Source of the DNA: Albifimbria verrucaria
Taxonomy: Eukaryota; Ascomycota; Sordariomycetes; Hypocreales; Stachybotryaceae
Direction: 5' to 3'
DNA length: 64,000 bases
NCBI GenBank assembly: GCA_020081605.1
Contig: JAHREC010000009.1
Span: 3,782,001-3,846,000, forward strand
This document shows positions 35,408-46,213 of this stretch, in pieces. Made by a program: the position numbers and the translations under genes. Within the stretch, counting starts at the first letter, position 1; each line of letters begins with the position of its first letter. Below the pieces are notes generated by a model. The model ran no database searches, was not told the origin of the DNA, and saw only the letters and a program-made list of their open reading frames with translations.

Positions 35408-36031
35408 TTACAGAGCAGCCAGGACGGGCTCGGCACCAGACTTGTCGATGCCGCGGCCCTCCTCCTGGCAGCGTAGACGACCTTGCCGTGGTCAACGACA
35501 ATGGCGTAACGGCCAGTGCGCTCGCCCATGGTCCAGCCGATGCTCTTGCTGAACTGGGTCTCGGGGTCGGTAGCAAAGACCTGCGGGTCCACGTGGTTAG
35601 ATTGATGAATCCAGAGCTTGGTTACGGAGAGCTCGTGTACGTACAATGAAGTCATCCTTGACGTTGTTGGCCTTGCCCCAGGCGGACATGACGAAGGGTC
35701 GTTGTAGGCGAGGAAGACGACCTGGTCGATGCCCTTGGCCTTGAGCTTGTCAATGTTGGCCAGGTAAGAGGGCAGGTGGGAGACGTGGCAGGTAGGGGTG
35801 AAGGCGCCGGGGACCGAGACTAGGGCGACCTTCTTCTCCTTGAACTCTGCGGCAGCTGGTTAGTCCTGGTGTTTACAAAGTAGAGGTTGGAGGGGTAGCG
35901 GACGAACCCTTGCTGGCATCATACTTGGTGGGAATGCCACAAGCGCTGATGTCGCCGTTCTCGGGAGTGTAGGGGATGTACTGGAAGGCAACGCCCTCAG
36001 GGAAAGTGTCTCCGACCTTGAGCTCAGACAT
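35408..36031 (-). CDS. Peroxiredoxin, Prx5/Ahp1 (AhpC-TSA redoxin) type (two apparent frameshifts)
   Basis: A thiol peroxidase that reduces hydrogen and alkyl peroxides using thioredoxin or glutaredoxin. Exons are 36031-35908, 35846-35645 and 35580-35408, 166 aa after correction. The product starts MSELKVGDTFPEGVAFQYIP. The peroxidatic Cys lies in LVSVPGAFTPTCHVSHLPSY, followed by IDQVVFLAYNDPFVMSAWGK, FATDPETQFSKSIGWTMG, and the tail RGIDKSGAEPVLAAL. One base is missing in GGG at 35696-35698 and one near GG at 35466-35467 (plus-strand positions); both corrections restore the family C-terminus. No peroxisomal tripeptide is present at the corrected end, so cytosol or mitochondria are likely. 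Homologues in other fungi are known allergens of the Asp f 3 group. The 36032-36846 interval upstream holds its promoter. Confidence 0.92.
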
Positions 36032-36846
36032 GGTGAATGATGTTTGTGTTGTGTAAGAGTGACGAATTGGAGGTGTTGTATGGGAGGTGTCGGAGTGTAT
36101 CCCGGAGGCTAAGAGCTCGAGATGCCGGCTATGGGTGCGATAGGTGATGCAGGGAGCCTAGCTAATCAGATGAGCCTTTTTCTCTACTGCTTGATTGTGA
36201 AACCTGCCCCTCGTATGCCGTAATGCCTCTGGCGGGAAGGTCTGGAAACCCTTGGAAAGCGTGTGAAGCCGTCTACCTAGTGCAAGCAGGCCGGAGGCGG
36301 CCAGGGCAGGGTCCTCCGAGATTCGGACTAGCGCCCGAGCCCCGCTTCACCTCATCTCACTGTCTGAGCCTTGCTCCGATGCCTACCCTATATATGAGTA
36401 CATTAGTAGAGACAAGCACATGCGGCGATCACTCGGAGAAAGGCGGATTTGTCATTTATTAGAATATGCTCCATGCCGCTGCGGCCTATTCCATGCTATC
36501 AAGGTGCCGCACATTCCGCATGCTATCAGGGTGTCGTATTTCCGCAATTACCCGTCATTACAGCCTTGCAGCTCCAAGGGCTATCTTGATTGTCGTTGTG
36601 CCAGTGAAGTTTCAGACTACCGGCCCCTCTTCGTGTAGTATACCTGATTCCAAATAGCATCATAAACCATGTGTAGACTCAGGGTGTTCGGCGAGTTTCC
36701 CATCCCCGACACTGATCTGTATGACTCTCAACCCTCGCATAAGTTAAACTACACTATGGCAAGGTTATATATATAGAGCACTGATTTTCGAGAATTTGGC
36801 CTCACCACAATAACAACTACGCACCATCAACACTTCACCCAACACA
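36032..36846. promoter_or_regulatory. Divergent intergenic region
   Basis: Between the peroxiredoxin (-) and NTF2-like (+) genes. A TATATATA-like stretch lies at about 36766-36774, about 75 bp before the NTF2-like ATG, and could be a TATA element. No gene supported inside. Confidence 0.4.
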
Positions 36847-37462
36847 ATGTCCACCCAGGAAGGAAGACCACCTTACCCCCTTCAATGCCGAGACCGCACA
36901 GAAGAAGGTCAAAGCAGCACAAGATGCATGGAACACAAGGTACATTGCGACGGTCTTGTGATCAAGCATATAGCTAACGCGCGAACTCAGGAACCCTGAC
37001 AGTGTCAAAATGGCATACACACCGGATTCCATCTGGAGAAATCGAGATCAGTTTCTTCAAGGCAGAGATGAGATAAAAGAGTTCCTCTCAAAGAAGTGGG
37101 CAAATGAGGACGGGTACCGGCTTAGGAAAGAACTGTTTGCATTCACTGATAATAAGGTATGTGATATTGCAATATGAGCTGAGGACAGACTAGTGCCCAT
37201 AACCAGCACCATAAGCCTACCCTCTATAAGAATTTACATTAACTCCTCTGTACAGATTGCTGTCCAATTCTGGTATGAGTGGTACGACACAACTGGGCAA
37301 TGGTGGCGAACATATGGTCTGGAAGACTGGACATTTGCCGACAATGGGCTGATGAGGAAGCGCCAGATGAGCGGCAACGATGTAAAGATTACAAACGAAG
37401 AGAGGTGGTTTACAGATGGAGTGGATGTAAACACAGTCGACATATCGGAGAAGCATTGGTAA
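36847..37462 (+). CDS. NTF2-like protein, DUF1348/SnoaL-like (two apparent frameshifts)
   Basis: A small alpha+beta barrel protein of the nuclear transport factor 2 superfamily, DUF1348 group; its biochemical role is unknown. Exons are 36847-36939, 36991-37156 and 37256-37462, 155 aa after correction. Seen: FNAETAQKKVKAAQDAWNTR, NPDSVKMAYTPDSIWRNRDQ, RDEIKEFLSKKWANEDGYRL, LFAFTDNKIAVQFWYEWYDT, WWRTYGLEDWTFADNGLMRK. The tail RWFTDGVDVNTVDISEKHW differs from what I recall of the family, which usually ends with a Pro/Gly-rich stretch after a similar Trp-containing block, so a divergent or altered C-terminus is possible. Bases are missing near 36860-36868 and in the CCCCC run at 36876-36880. The start at 36847 fits a CACA-ATG context just after a TATA-like element. 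Confidence 0.82.
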
Positions 37463-39084
37463 AGTCTAAAGCCGATATGAATATGACCAACATTGAGTAC
37501 CATACAATCCCGCCACCATAGTGACTTGCCCTGTATTGTGGAAACCAAGTACGAGACCTGTCAAATTACATAGACACACGGGCTATATGCAGGGTTTGAA
37601 TCTCAACTAGATGAGCCACGGTGAGTGTTTGTGAGACTCGCGGTATCGCCGTCGTGGCGGCCATCTCAGACACGAATATTGAATGTCTCGAATTTCCCCA
37701 CTGAAAACCTGGAGTCAAACCCTTGACGTTGTCATGTCGAGAGGCGGTGTAAGTTCGATATCACATTGAGCGGAGAGCAAGCCATACACGTGGTCCTGGA
37801 TAATGGAGTCTGTGGGTAGGTGGTTGTGAATACATGCCACGCATATGAAGCCCAATATGGGGCTTAAGCCAACGGGAAGGTGGGCAGAGGTTCAGTAATA
37901 GACAGGCATGCGGCACAGCCAAGGTCCGAGCAACAAGAAGGCTGACAGAAGCTATTCGTGTGGTACGATGGAAAGGAACTTATGATGCTGTCATGACCTA
38001 AGCTGATGCCCGCAGCTTGGACCAGAGCTCTGGTAGCTAAGCGGCATCACCCAGAACTTGACCAACCATCTCCCTGGAGGCAACTAACGCACCGGTCCTA
38101 AGAGCTCGGATGGTCGATGCCAGATGCAGTATGCTGGGAGAGGTTCTGTCGGCGTGATTAGTAGTCCTGTATTAGCGTAGACCGTGTGGCGTGTGCCTTT
38201 GGGGCCGTGTACATGTGGCTAATCGTTAGCCTGCAGATGAGGACAGGTGTAGCATCCCATGTTGACAAGGGCCAAGGCTTATCATGGCAGCTTTGGAGAC
38301 GAAGAAGTAAATCTTGGGCAGCAGGCGAGCTGAGAGCGCACAGATCTAGGCACAGCATGGAAGAGGTGTCACAGAGGGACTGGCCTGAAGACGCAGGCTG
38401 GGCGAATATAATCATGACTGTATTTTCCTTTTGAAAAGACTCGGTGTGCCCGTTAGCTTTCTTCTCGCGCGTCCCTGCGAAAGCACAAAATGCCCTCATT
38501 GCATTTCTTTTTGTTGTTTGTTTGCTTTTGGGCTTACACGTGTTGTAGTGCTTGCATGGATATGGGTGTAAGACATTACAACGGGGGCATGATCTTGCTG
38601 AGGTGGATGAACCCGGGGGAGGACCTGGATGGGGAAGGGTTGATGAGAGCTGAAAAGAAGAAGATGCTTGCAGTTGGTAGCTGAGAGCTCTATCAGATCT
38701 CTCATTTCCCAGCGACATGGAAATGGTGTTGATGCTATCCATTTCGAGGTCCGTGCCCGACGGAACTCCCCTTCTAGCACCGCGGACTTGCAGGCAGGTT
38801 GCAGTTGCAGGGGCTGGGGCTGTGATCAGGGCTGCCATAGGTGCCAAAATACAGGAGGAGTTACTGCTGGTACAGGCCCTAGCAAGCCTCAGGCAGGTAC
38901 CTACATCATCTTAGATCTGGGCCAACTGTGCTATCCGATGCAGGCAAGTGCCCTGACGATGGCTCCTTGCCTGTCCTGTCAATCAAGCAAAGCCCCCTGC
39001 TGGTGATCAATGCACCTCCCGCTTCCCGCGACCCGCTAAAACTCGTCCCCCACACACATCCAAACAACAAACCGCATCTCAACC
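37463..39084. other. Intergenic, nothing firmly recognised
   Basis: The 229-codon minus-strand frame at 38158-38847 has no domain and an unusual composition; I regard it as chance. The right end carries the promoter of the segment starting at 39085. An AGGTACCT element is at about 38896-38903. Confidence 0.35.
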
Positions 39085-39590
39085 ATGGCCACCACCAGCA
39101 GCACCAACCCTTTCCTACCTTGTCCTCGTACCCCGGTATCCCTGCCTTGGACGGCCACGGCGAGAAAAAGATATCGTGGGATACGACGCCCACCGATTGC
39201 CACAAGTCTGTTCTCCGACCCCGTCAGTCTGAAGCATGAAAGCTCTTCGAACGGCCTCGATGTCGATAGATATTCGACCTTGGCCCAGAACCGGGTTCGC
39301 CGTCGTGCTCCGTACACCCCCTTCTCCACTCCCGTCCTATCGATGCGCTTCCTCGGGACGAGAATCAACGCGGCCTGTTCCCTCCCAGCCGTGGAACCTG
39401 AGCCAGCAAGGCGGAACCCGAAGTGTGTGGAGGGGTGGTTGGCTTACCCTCCGATTTCCTTCTTCGTTCCAGCCTTTCGGTTCCGTGCGTCGTACCAGAC
39501 CATTGAATTATTTGCTCTTGTAGTAGCTTCTTCCCTGCGTACGAAAAGCAAGTCGGGACCTGCGATGCATCCTTGGTGATATCTCGCAGC
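39085..39590 (+). CDS. Uncharacterised coding-like segment (several frame breaks)
   Basis: I do not recognise the family. The ATG at 39085 has a strong context (CAACCATGG). Following the most protein-like frame gives MATTSSTNPFLP, then LSSYPGIPALDGHGEKKISW and DTTPTDCHKSVL in a second frame. ESSSNGLDVDRYSTLAQNRV and RRRAPYTPFSTP return in the first, and DALPRDENQRGLFPPSRG appears in a third. The pieces look like one disordered, Ser/Pro/Arg-rich protein whose frame is lost several times, as in neighbouring genes. The end is uncertain; it may continue into the segment at about 40340-40640. A short unstructured regulatory protein is possible, but no function can be assigned. Confidence 0.4.
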
Positions 39591-40337
39591 TGAACTCGAG
39601 CCCAGCAGTGGCTAATTATCCAAGATGAGAGGATGTGCCCAAACTTGCTACCCGACGCGCCACCCTAGTATCTGGAGATGAATACCCATGCTTCGACCTA
39701 GCATCGATACGCGAAATCTGACCCATCCCTGCTATCCCTCCTTGCGCTGCAATCCCTGTTCTATCACTACCTCTCGTAACCACGGTCCGCATTTGGTCAG
39801 CAATCCATGGCTTTTAGTCACGATGCAAAGCTCCCGTGCGGAACCGTTGCCGTCACCTCACGGACGAGCTGGTGATCATAAAACCATCATGGGTTCTTAG
39901 TGGAATAAGCCGGCCAAAAGACCGGCTGTAACTGTCCTGCAGCCCGTGTGAACCATTGATATTGGCTGGGTACTTCTCATTGGGAAGCATAGCATATCGG
40001 ACATCACGAAGTTCAGGAATTTGCTTTTCTTCAAGCCTTCCGTCATCTTCATGCCTCCTCCAATGTTCTCGAGCAGGTTTGTTTGTGCCGGGGTTTACTA
40101 TCTGACACGAACCAAGGCTTATTCCTACGCTTCGTCATGCCAAACGATATCTACTGGTGCTCCTGGTTTAGATAGAGTGGATCTGTGGATAGGCTCTGTT
40201 TTTGACATTTCAAGTTCCTGCTTAGTTCAAGCCACGGCGTTAAGCTGCTATCTCCTACTTCCTATCGAGGCGTTCTGGCCAAGGTAAATTCCAAGCATCT
40301 CTCTATGCATGATCCTATTGTCGCCAGAGTGTGCATT

Positions 40338-40640
40338 TGCAGGAACCAATCCAGGCGTCATCACCCTCTCACATGTTGGAATTGGTGTAAAGCCAAGCGG
40401 CTAGCCTTGTTGAGGGATACGCCTCCAGCGTCCAGCTTCTCGGCTACGGGGAGGAGCCTCAGCCACGGAAGAAGAAAGCCCAAGATGAGGAGATTGGCTT
40501 CCCAAGAATACTGGGCACAAGAGATAACCCATTTGTTAGGCTCATCCCTTCGCACCCTTCTCCGGGTTTCCCCAGTAAGTCATCTGTGAATCTTATGCTT
40601 TAGCTCCACCCCTCCTCTAGGGATTTGAGTCTCACGCCTT
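40338..40640 (+). CDS. Uncharacterised coding-like exon fragment
   Basis: After a TTTGCAG acceptor-like site at about 40335-40341 the sequence reads GTNPGVITLSHVGIGVKPSG, then LALLRDTPPASSFSATG in another frame and EEPQPRKKKAQDEEIGFPRI followed by LGTRDNPFVRLIPSHPSPGF in a third. The composition and the basic PRKKK cluster look like coding sequence, and the frame changes resemble the one-base losses in nearby genes. A possible first exon ends at a GTTTGT donor near 40078. I do not recognise a domain. It could be part of the gene starting at 39085 or a separate small gene. Confidence 0.35.
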
Positions 40641-41107
40641 CAAGGTCTTCTTGGTACCTGCTTCGTATGCCCTGCTAGCGCCAGCCACTCGATGAACTGG
40701 TGGTACCCACTTTTCCTTCGGCCGTGCATCAACATCTCGACTCCCGAGACCATCTATCAAAGTTAGGGTACCTCAGGTGCCACCAGAGGGCTGCTAGCTG
40801 TTGAATGGAGTTCATGTTCGTACGGGTATCTGTATCCTGCTCCCCAGTGGAAGATGTCGAGCTTACCCCTGTAAAATTTGTCATTGTGCCGTTAATACGT
40901 TTCTCTGACGCTCTGTTGGCATCGTATATAACTTCCTCCAGGCCCCCACCACGTCTAGGGCCAAGTATCCCACATCACACTATTCCCAACCAACAGCTTG
41001 GCAGCAACACTCGGCTTGTTCATTTTCACTCTTGTACAGTTTGCAGAGGGATTCAGCTCTGGTTTTAACAATACGAACTCCCGTCGTAGACCCCATCTTC
41101 AGTCATC

Positions 41108-42588
41108 ATGGGATTGCTCCTCTCACTTACACGCGTCCCAAGCGCGTGGACAGGCTTCCACGGGACCGGAACTCTTTTCATGAGCAAGATGCGAGCGAAG
41201 GCTCAGTCAGATCTGGTAACTCAGGTTCCTCAGCTGGAATTCCTGATTCGCTTGCTTTCGATAAGATCATGAATGGCGCCACCTGCCCTGTACGTCTCCA
41301 ACACGCTGATCGTGCAACGTCGGAATACTGACACATGATTCAACCAGCCCATGACAGTCCGCGATTTCATGAATTACTTGACCTACGTGGAGCACGCTGC
41401 CGAAAATCTCCAGTTCTATCTCTGGTACAAAGATTACGAGAAGCGCTTCAAGGAGGCCAGCCCTTCAGAGCTCGCTCTTGCACCAGAATGGACACAAGCC
41501 ATGGAAGAAGAAGTCATTGCGAGAATTCGCAAAGACAACGTCGAGAAGAGACGCCCCGAAGCACCAGCTGCCGAGATATTCAGGGAACCGACTTTGATAA
41601 GCGCGGCAAAGAGCATCACGCCACCGCGGACATCAACGGCGACAATCCCTTTAGCACACCGCCGCAGACACCTGCAGGTCATGGCAGCGATTCTGTATCG
41701 GTTCACTCTTCCCATAATCGTACAGTATCCACTCATGCTTCTAGCTATAAATCTCAAGCTGCCGAGGCTTTCAATGTTGCTGGAGCGAAGCAGCCCTGTA
41801 CGTTCTTGACCCGATTGCCTCAACAGTGTTGAACTCTGGGACAGCTATACTGATAATCGCAATAGTCACCATCCAGCCATTCCGTGAAGAGGTCAACCGA
41901 GTCATTGCCACCTACATCATGCAAGATGCCCTCGCCAGCTGAACCTCGCCTCGTGGGAGCAGAAGGCCGCAGTCCAGGCCCTGTCTCACACAACGCACCC
42001 TCAGCATTCCGTGTCATCATGAGAAGTGTGGACACATCCCTCCGGCGCCAAGCCCACCCCAACTTTGTTCGCTGGTCCATCTGCAACGGAAACCCTGCTC
42101 GTACTCGCTTCGCTGTTATCCTTGGTGTTGCTACTATCATCATCGGCTTTGCTATCGCGATTGTCTTGACCTTGAGCCGCGCCGGCCGCGGTTATCGTGC
42201 GCTTGCTGCCATTGCCTGGGTCATTGGCATAAGCACGCTCATCGCAGCGTACAAAGGCATGTGTGTTGTTCTCCATGGCATGCATCATCGCCAAGTTCGA
42301 CCATGGGAGCTCTTCGTCCACGACGACGAGATGGATAGCGAAGGCAAGTTGAGCTTTGAGACCCTCAAGAGTAACAAGAGTAATAGCTACGAGGATGAAC
42401 CCTGGGTTATCAAGTATGACAAGAGGAACGGCATCCGCAAGATCTTCGACCGCGAGGTCTGGATCCAGGAGCCTGCTCTTAGACAAATCCAGGACACCAT
42501 CTTCGTGCAATCGATGCTGGCAGCTGTTGTTATCGGAGGTATCTTCACAGCCATATTCGTATCTGTCCCCGGTGGAAATTATTTCTAA
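41108..42588 (+). CDS. RAX1: RGS-domain membrane protein, Rax1 type (four apparent frameshifts)
   Basis: A regulator of G-protein signalling domain joined to three C-terminal membrane segments, the architecture of fungal Rax1, which influences bud or polarity site selection, conidiation and stress response. Exons are 41108-41289, 41348-41797 and 41866-42588, 452 aa after correction. The start is MGIAPLTYTRPKRVDRLPRD. The RGS part begins PMTVRDFMNYLTYVEHAAEN with LQFYLWYKDYEKRF, and resumes after an insert with FTIQPFREEVNRVIATYIMQ and HPSAFRVIMRSVDTSLRRQA. Membrane helices are FAVILGVATIIIGFAIAIVL, ALAAIAWVIGISTLIAAYKG and MLAAVVIGGIFTAIFVSVPG. Missing bases lie at GGG 41110-41112, AACC about 41586-41589, about 41931-41935 and CCC 41998-42000; the 453 codons then close. 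Confidence 0.85.
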
Positions 42589-44168
42589 TCACAAAATGAG
42601 TTGCGGAGCAGCGGACGAGTTCAACGGGTGGTGAACCGTCGTGTGTATATTGTTACTGTCTTGGACATCCTGCCCTTTTCCTTTGTACATGATGCTGGAA
42701 ACTGTATTACTCAACTGGATACCACCACATATTGTTCTATTGTGTATTTTACTTGGTCGCTTAGCGAATGGATACTCAAAAGGTTCAGTCGACTGACTGG
42801 TACCGTCTTTTCATTTATTTATTTATTTATTTTCCATTTTTCAATGAAACTGTTCAATAACTTGCTCCATCACATAAGCCATGTTGATGATGCAGCCAAA
42901 TTGAATGACTGCTATGTAGTATCTAACCTACTTGAATTTGCGCGCGAATATGGCAATTCCACTCTATCTTAACAAGGACGCGAAATATTTCACCTCGCGG
43001 ACTTCGGCAACGCATTTGCTCCTGCATTACAGCATCGTTCTCAGTGAGGATTGCCGTGCTCCTATTGCTGCACGGCTACTGGAAGCGCGCTTCGAGCTCA
43101 ATACGCCGCTAGTATAGCCAAGCGGACATCTGGCGCCTAGCCGTTGCGAGCTGGGAGATCCTTGGTATGAAGGCAATTCTCAGTAGTGAAATTGCAACCG
43201 TCGATGAGCTCACGGAGCAACAAGTTCACGTTCTCGGTCTGTTGCCTTGAGAGTGCAACGCGAAGCCTGGCTACCAATGCCTACCAACGCATACGGGTCT
43301 GGACCATTAGAGAGATTCTTCCAGAAGAACTCGGCGATTAGTTGTATTATGTAGGTGCCATTGGCCACCACCAGAGTCTTGGCTTGCGGCACAAACTCAA
43401 CTCAGGTCCCGTCATCACGGACAGGGGACAGATGGGGATGTAGCCGAGCCGGGCCGAGAGTTTACAGACAACCCCTGGAAGATTCAACACGACGATAAAC
43501 TCTCTTGGCTCCCCATTGGTTACGCGCGCTGATCTAAGCGGCAGAACTACCTAGGGCCCTTCTCAACATGTACATCATTTCCTGCCGGCAGTTGGACTCC
43601 TCCTCAGGCCCTCCAAGGCGTTGTGCACTTTTACCAGGGCCTACCAAGAGAGTGCTGTGCACGTTGAGGTACCGTGCTGTACTGGCGCTGCTAGGGCCTT
43701 CCAGGGGATCGCACGCTATAGCCAGCAGGTTCAACCCAGTTTTTAACCAACTCTCTAAAAATCATACATGTTCAGGTACCGGAAGGGTTCGAGTTTGTTG
43801 AGTTAGATAAGCGGTTGGGGCCAATGGGAGGCGGAGGAGGCGGAGGTTAAGCACCCTAGAGAGGTACTAGGTTGTCACTTTTCTCAACCGGGCCAGGGAG
43901 CCTCGGCCCAGCGGCCCCGGATTCTTATCGATTATCTGCTGTACGGTTAGAAATAATCCCCAAGAGCTAATGGCAATCAATGTGGGGGTTCATCTTGTCG
44001 CGCGACCCCTCCAAAGGCTTCGCGGTAATTCACTGTCTCCTTTCCTTCAACTGTTCCTCGTCGCCAATTCCTGCCTCCAAGATCCCTCTGCTCGAAAGCG
44101 CCCGCTGGCACCTCTCCCGCGCTTCCTCGCCGCGAGGCAACTGGGGACTGTGACACTCTTCAACAACC
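42589..44168. promoter_or_regulatory. Intergenic and pantothenate kinase promoter
   Basis: No gene supported in 1.6 kb. An ATTT tandem repeat at 42813-42833 lies in the RAX1 3' region. The last 150 bp before 44169 are pyrimidine-rich, consistent with the leader of the pantothenate kinase gene. Confidence 0.4.
42813..42833. repeat. ATTT microsatellite
   Basis: About five uninterrupted copies of ATTT downstream of the RAX1 stop codon. Confidence 0.8.
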
Positions 44169-45695
44169 ATGACGTTGCCTCCGTCAACCGACGGCCACCA
44201 GGCCGCTGAGCCGCCAGCCCACGATGGCTCTGCAGCCCAGGACGCCCAGGACTCACGTCGTCGCCAGAGGACTATGACGGCCACTGAGAAGGAGATTGAC
44301 AACACAATCAACAGACCCGGAAGCGTCAAGATCAATGTCACCGGCGCATTCATCGTCGACCCGGACGCATCCACGCCTCGTGCCACCCAGGGCCTACCAG
44401 ATGTCCCAGGAGGAGGAGGAGGCAGCCCGACACACCATGCGACGAGCGACATCCGACTGCCAAACCACACTGCTGTTGTGAGCCATATTGCCGTCGATGT
44501 AAGTCTCCCATCGCCCGTCGCCTCGGTTTGCCTCGCCCCGGCCGATCGCTAACCGGACCCTCGGCACCTCTCTAGATCGGTGGCTCCTTGTCAAGCTGGT
44601 CTATTTCTCGCGCGAGGCCGATTCCACCGACCCAGGTGGTCGGCTTAATTTCCAGAGCTTCGAAACCGATCGGATAGACGACTGTGTCGAGTACATGAAG
44701 CATCTCCGCGACAAGCAGCTCACCCTCAATGGCTCCCAGCCTGGCGAGCTGTCTGTCATGGCAACCGGTGGTGGCGCATACAAGTACTACGATATGATCA
44801 GGAGGCTCTAGGTGTAGATGTAGTACGAGAAGATGAGATGGAGTGTTTGATAATAGGTGAGCCCTTCTAGATTACGCTTTGCGCCCACCGTTACTAATAA
44901 TCCATGACCAGGTCTTGATTTCTTCATCACCGAGATACCCCGCGAAGTATTCACCTATTCTGAGGATGATCCCATGGAGTTTGTTGAACCTCGCGAAAAC
45001 ATATACCCCTACTTGCTGGTCAACATTGGCTCCGGCGTATCCATCCTCAAAGTTACAGGTCCGCGCTCGTATGACAGAGTCGGCGGTACCTCGCTCGGTG
45101 GCGGCACGCTCTGGGGCCTGCTGTCGCTTCTTACTGGAGCGCGCACCTTTGACGAGATGCTTGACTCAGCGGCGCTTGGCGATAACTCCCAGGTCGATAT
45201 GCTTGTTGGCGACATATACGGTACCGATTATGGCAAGATCGGGCTCAAGAGCACCACGATTGCCTCCTCTTTCGGCAAGGTGTTTCGCATGAAGCGCCAA
45301 GCCGAAACCACCGCCGAGGATACCGGCCTTGCGCAGGCGCAGTCTAGCTTCTCCGGCGCTGACATTTCGCGTTCCCTGTTGTACGCCATCTCCAACAACA
45401 TCGGCCAGATCGCATACCTGCAGTCACAGATCCACAATGTTTCCGACATATACTTCGGCGGCTCCTTCATTCGCGGCCACCGCCAGACTATCAACACGCT
45501 CAGCTACGCCATCAAGTTCTGGAGTAAGGGGCAGAAGCAAGCCTACTTCTTGCGCCACGAAGGCTATCTTGGTGCCGTTGGCGCATTCTTGAAGCGCCAG
45601 CCACGGAACTGGGGACGCAGGGAAGCCTGGAAAACACGGAAGAGGCCAGCGAGTGGAGAAGGCAACATGCCGCCAAGGCGGCTGAGGAAACTTGA
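44169..45695 (+). CDS. CAB1: Pantothenate kinase, eukaryotic type (three apparent frameshifts)
   Basis: Catalyses ATP-dependent phosphorylation of pantothenate, the first and controlling step of coenzyme A synthesis. Exons are 44169-44498, 44576-44856 and 44912-45695, 465 aa after correction. A disordered N-terminus (MTLPPSTDGHQAAEPPAHDG) precedes the ASKHA-fold phosphate loop IAVDIGGSLVKLVYFSR. Later motifs are VMATGGGAYKYYDMIREALG, YPYLLVNIGSGVSILKVTGP, RVGGTSLGGGTLWGLLSLLT and VSDIYFGGSFIRGHRQTINT, then KQAYFLRHEGYLGAVGAFLK. Missing bases are at CC 44585-44586, about 44801-44804 and GGG 45620-45622. The last correction replaces a basic tail with RRGSLENTEEASEWRRQHAA and moves the stop to 45695, so the C-terminus depends on that call. 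The ATG at 44169 follows CAACC. Confidence 0.93.
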
Positions 45696-46213
45696 TGAAA
45701 TGATGTCAAGACATGAATTAGAGATTTGAGCGTAAGGATCAGGTTTATGGTTCACGAAATTTCCTGGATAGTATCGCAGGCGGATACACGAGGCGACAGA
45801 GCAACAGAAGCCTGCCTTATCGCCGGGTTGTGTTGCGGTTGAGTTACTGTTGAAAAGCCTTGGAGGGAGGTATACATCCTTCACAACGTAATGGGGTGAA
45901 TTTACAAGTCATGATAGACTCGAATCACCTCATTCAGTTCTTGCCAAGAGGTTCCATCTGCGTTAAGCTGTATGAACACACTTAGCTAAAGGCAATCAGA
46001 TATTGTAGCATATAGAGCGAAGCAAGTACTCAAGAGCGAAATGACTTGAATTACGCAACAGTCCGATTAAAGCCTCCTTCTTTTTCATATAACACGTTTT
46101 CCTCATGAAACACATAATCGTTTATCCAACGAAATACAAAACCGTTTTATCTAATGGAACAAGGGATCATAAGCACCCTCAGTACCATCCCAGCGCGACT
46201 ATAGTGCACCAAT
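45696..46213. other. Convergent 3' spacer
   Basis: Between the pantothenate kinase (+) and the acidic repeat protein (-). Nothing but expected 3' sequence was seen. Confidence 0.4.

Noticed and set aside
38158..38847. 229-codon minus-strand frame
   Set aside because: Low similarity to any protein type, Cys/Ser-rich without pattern, no leader or splice context.
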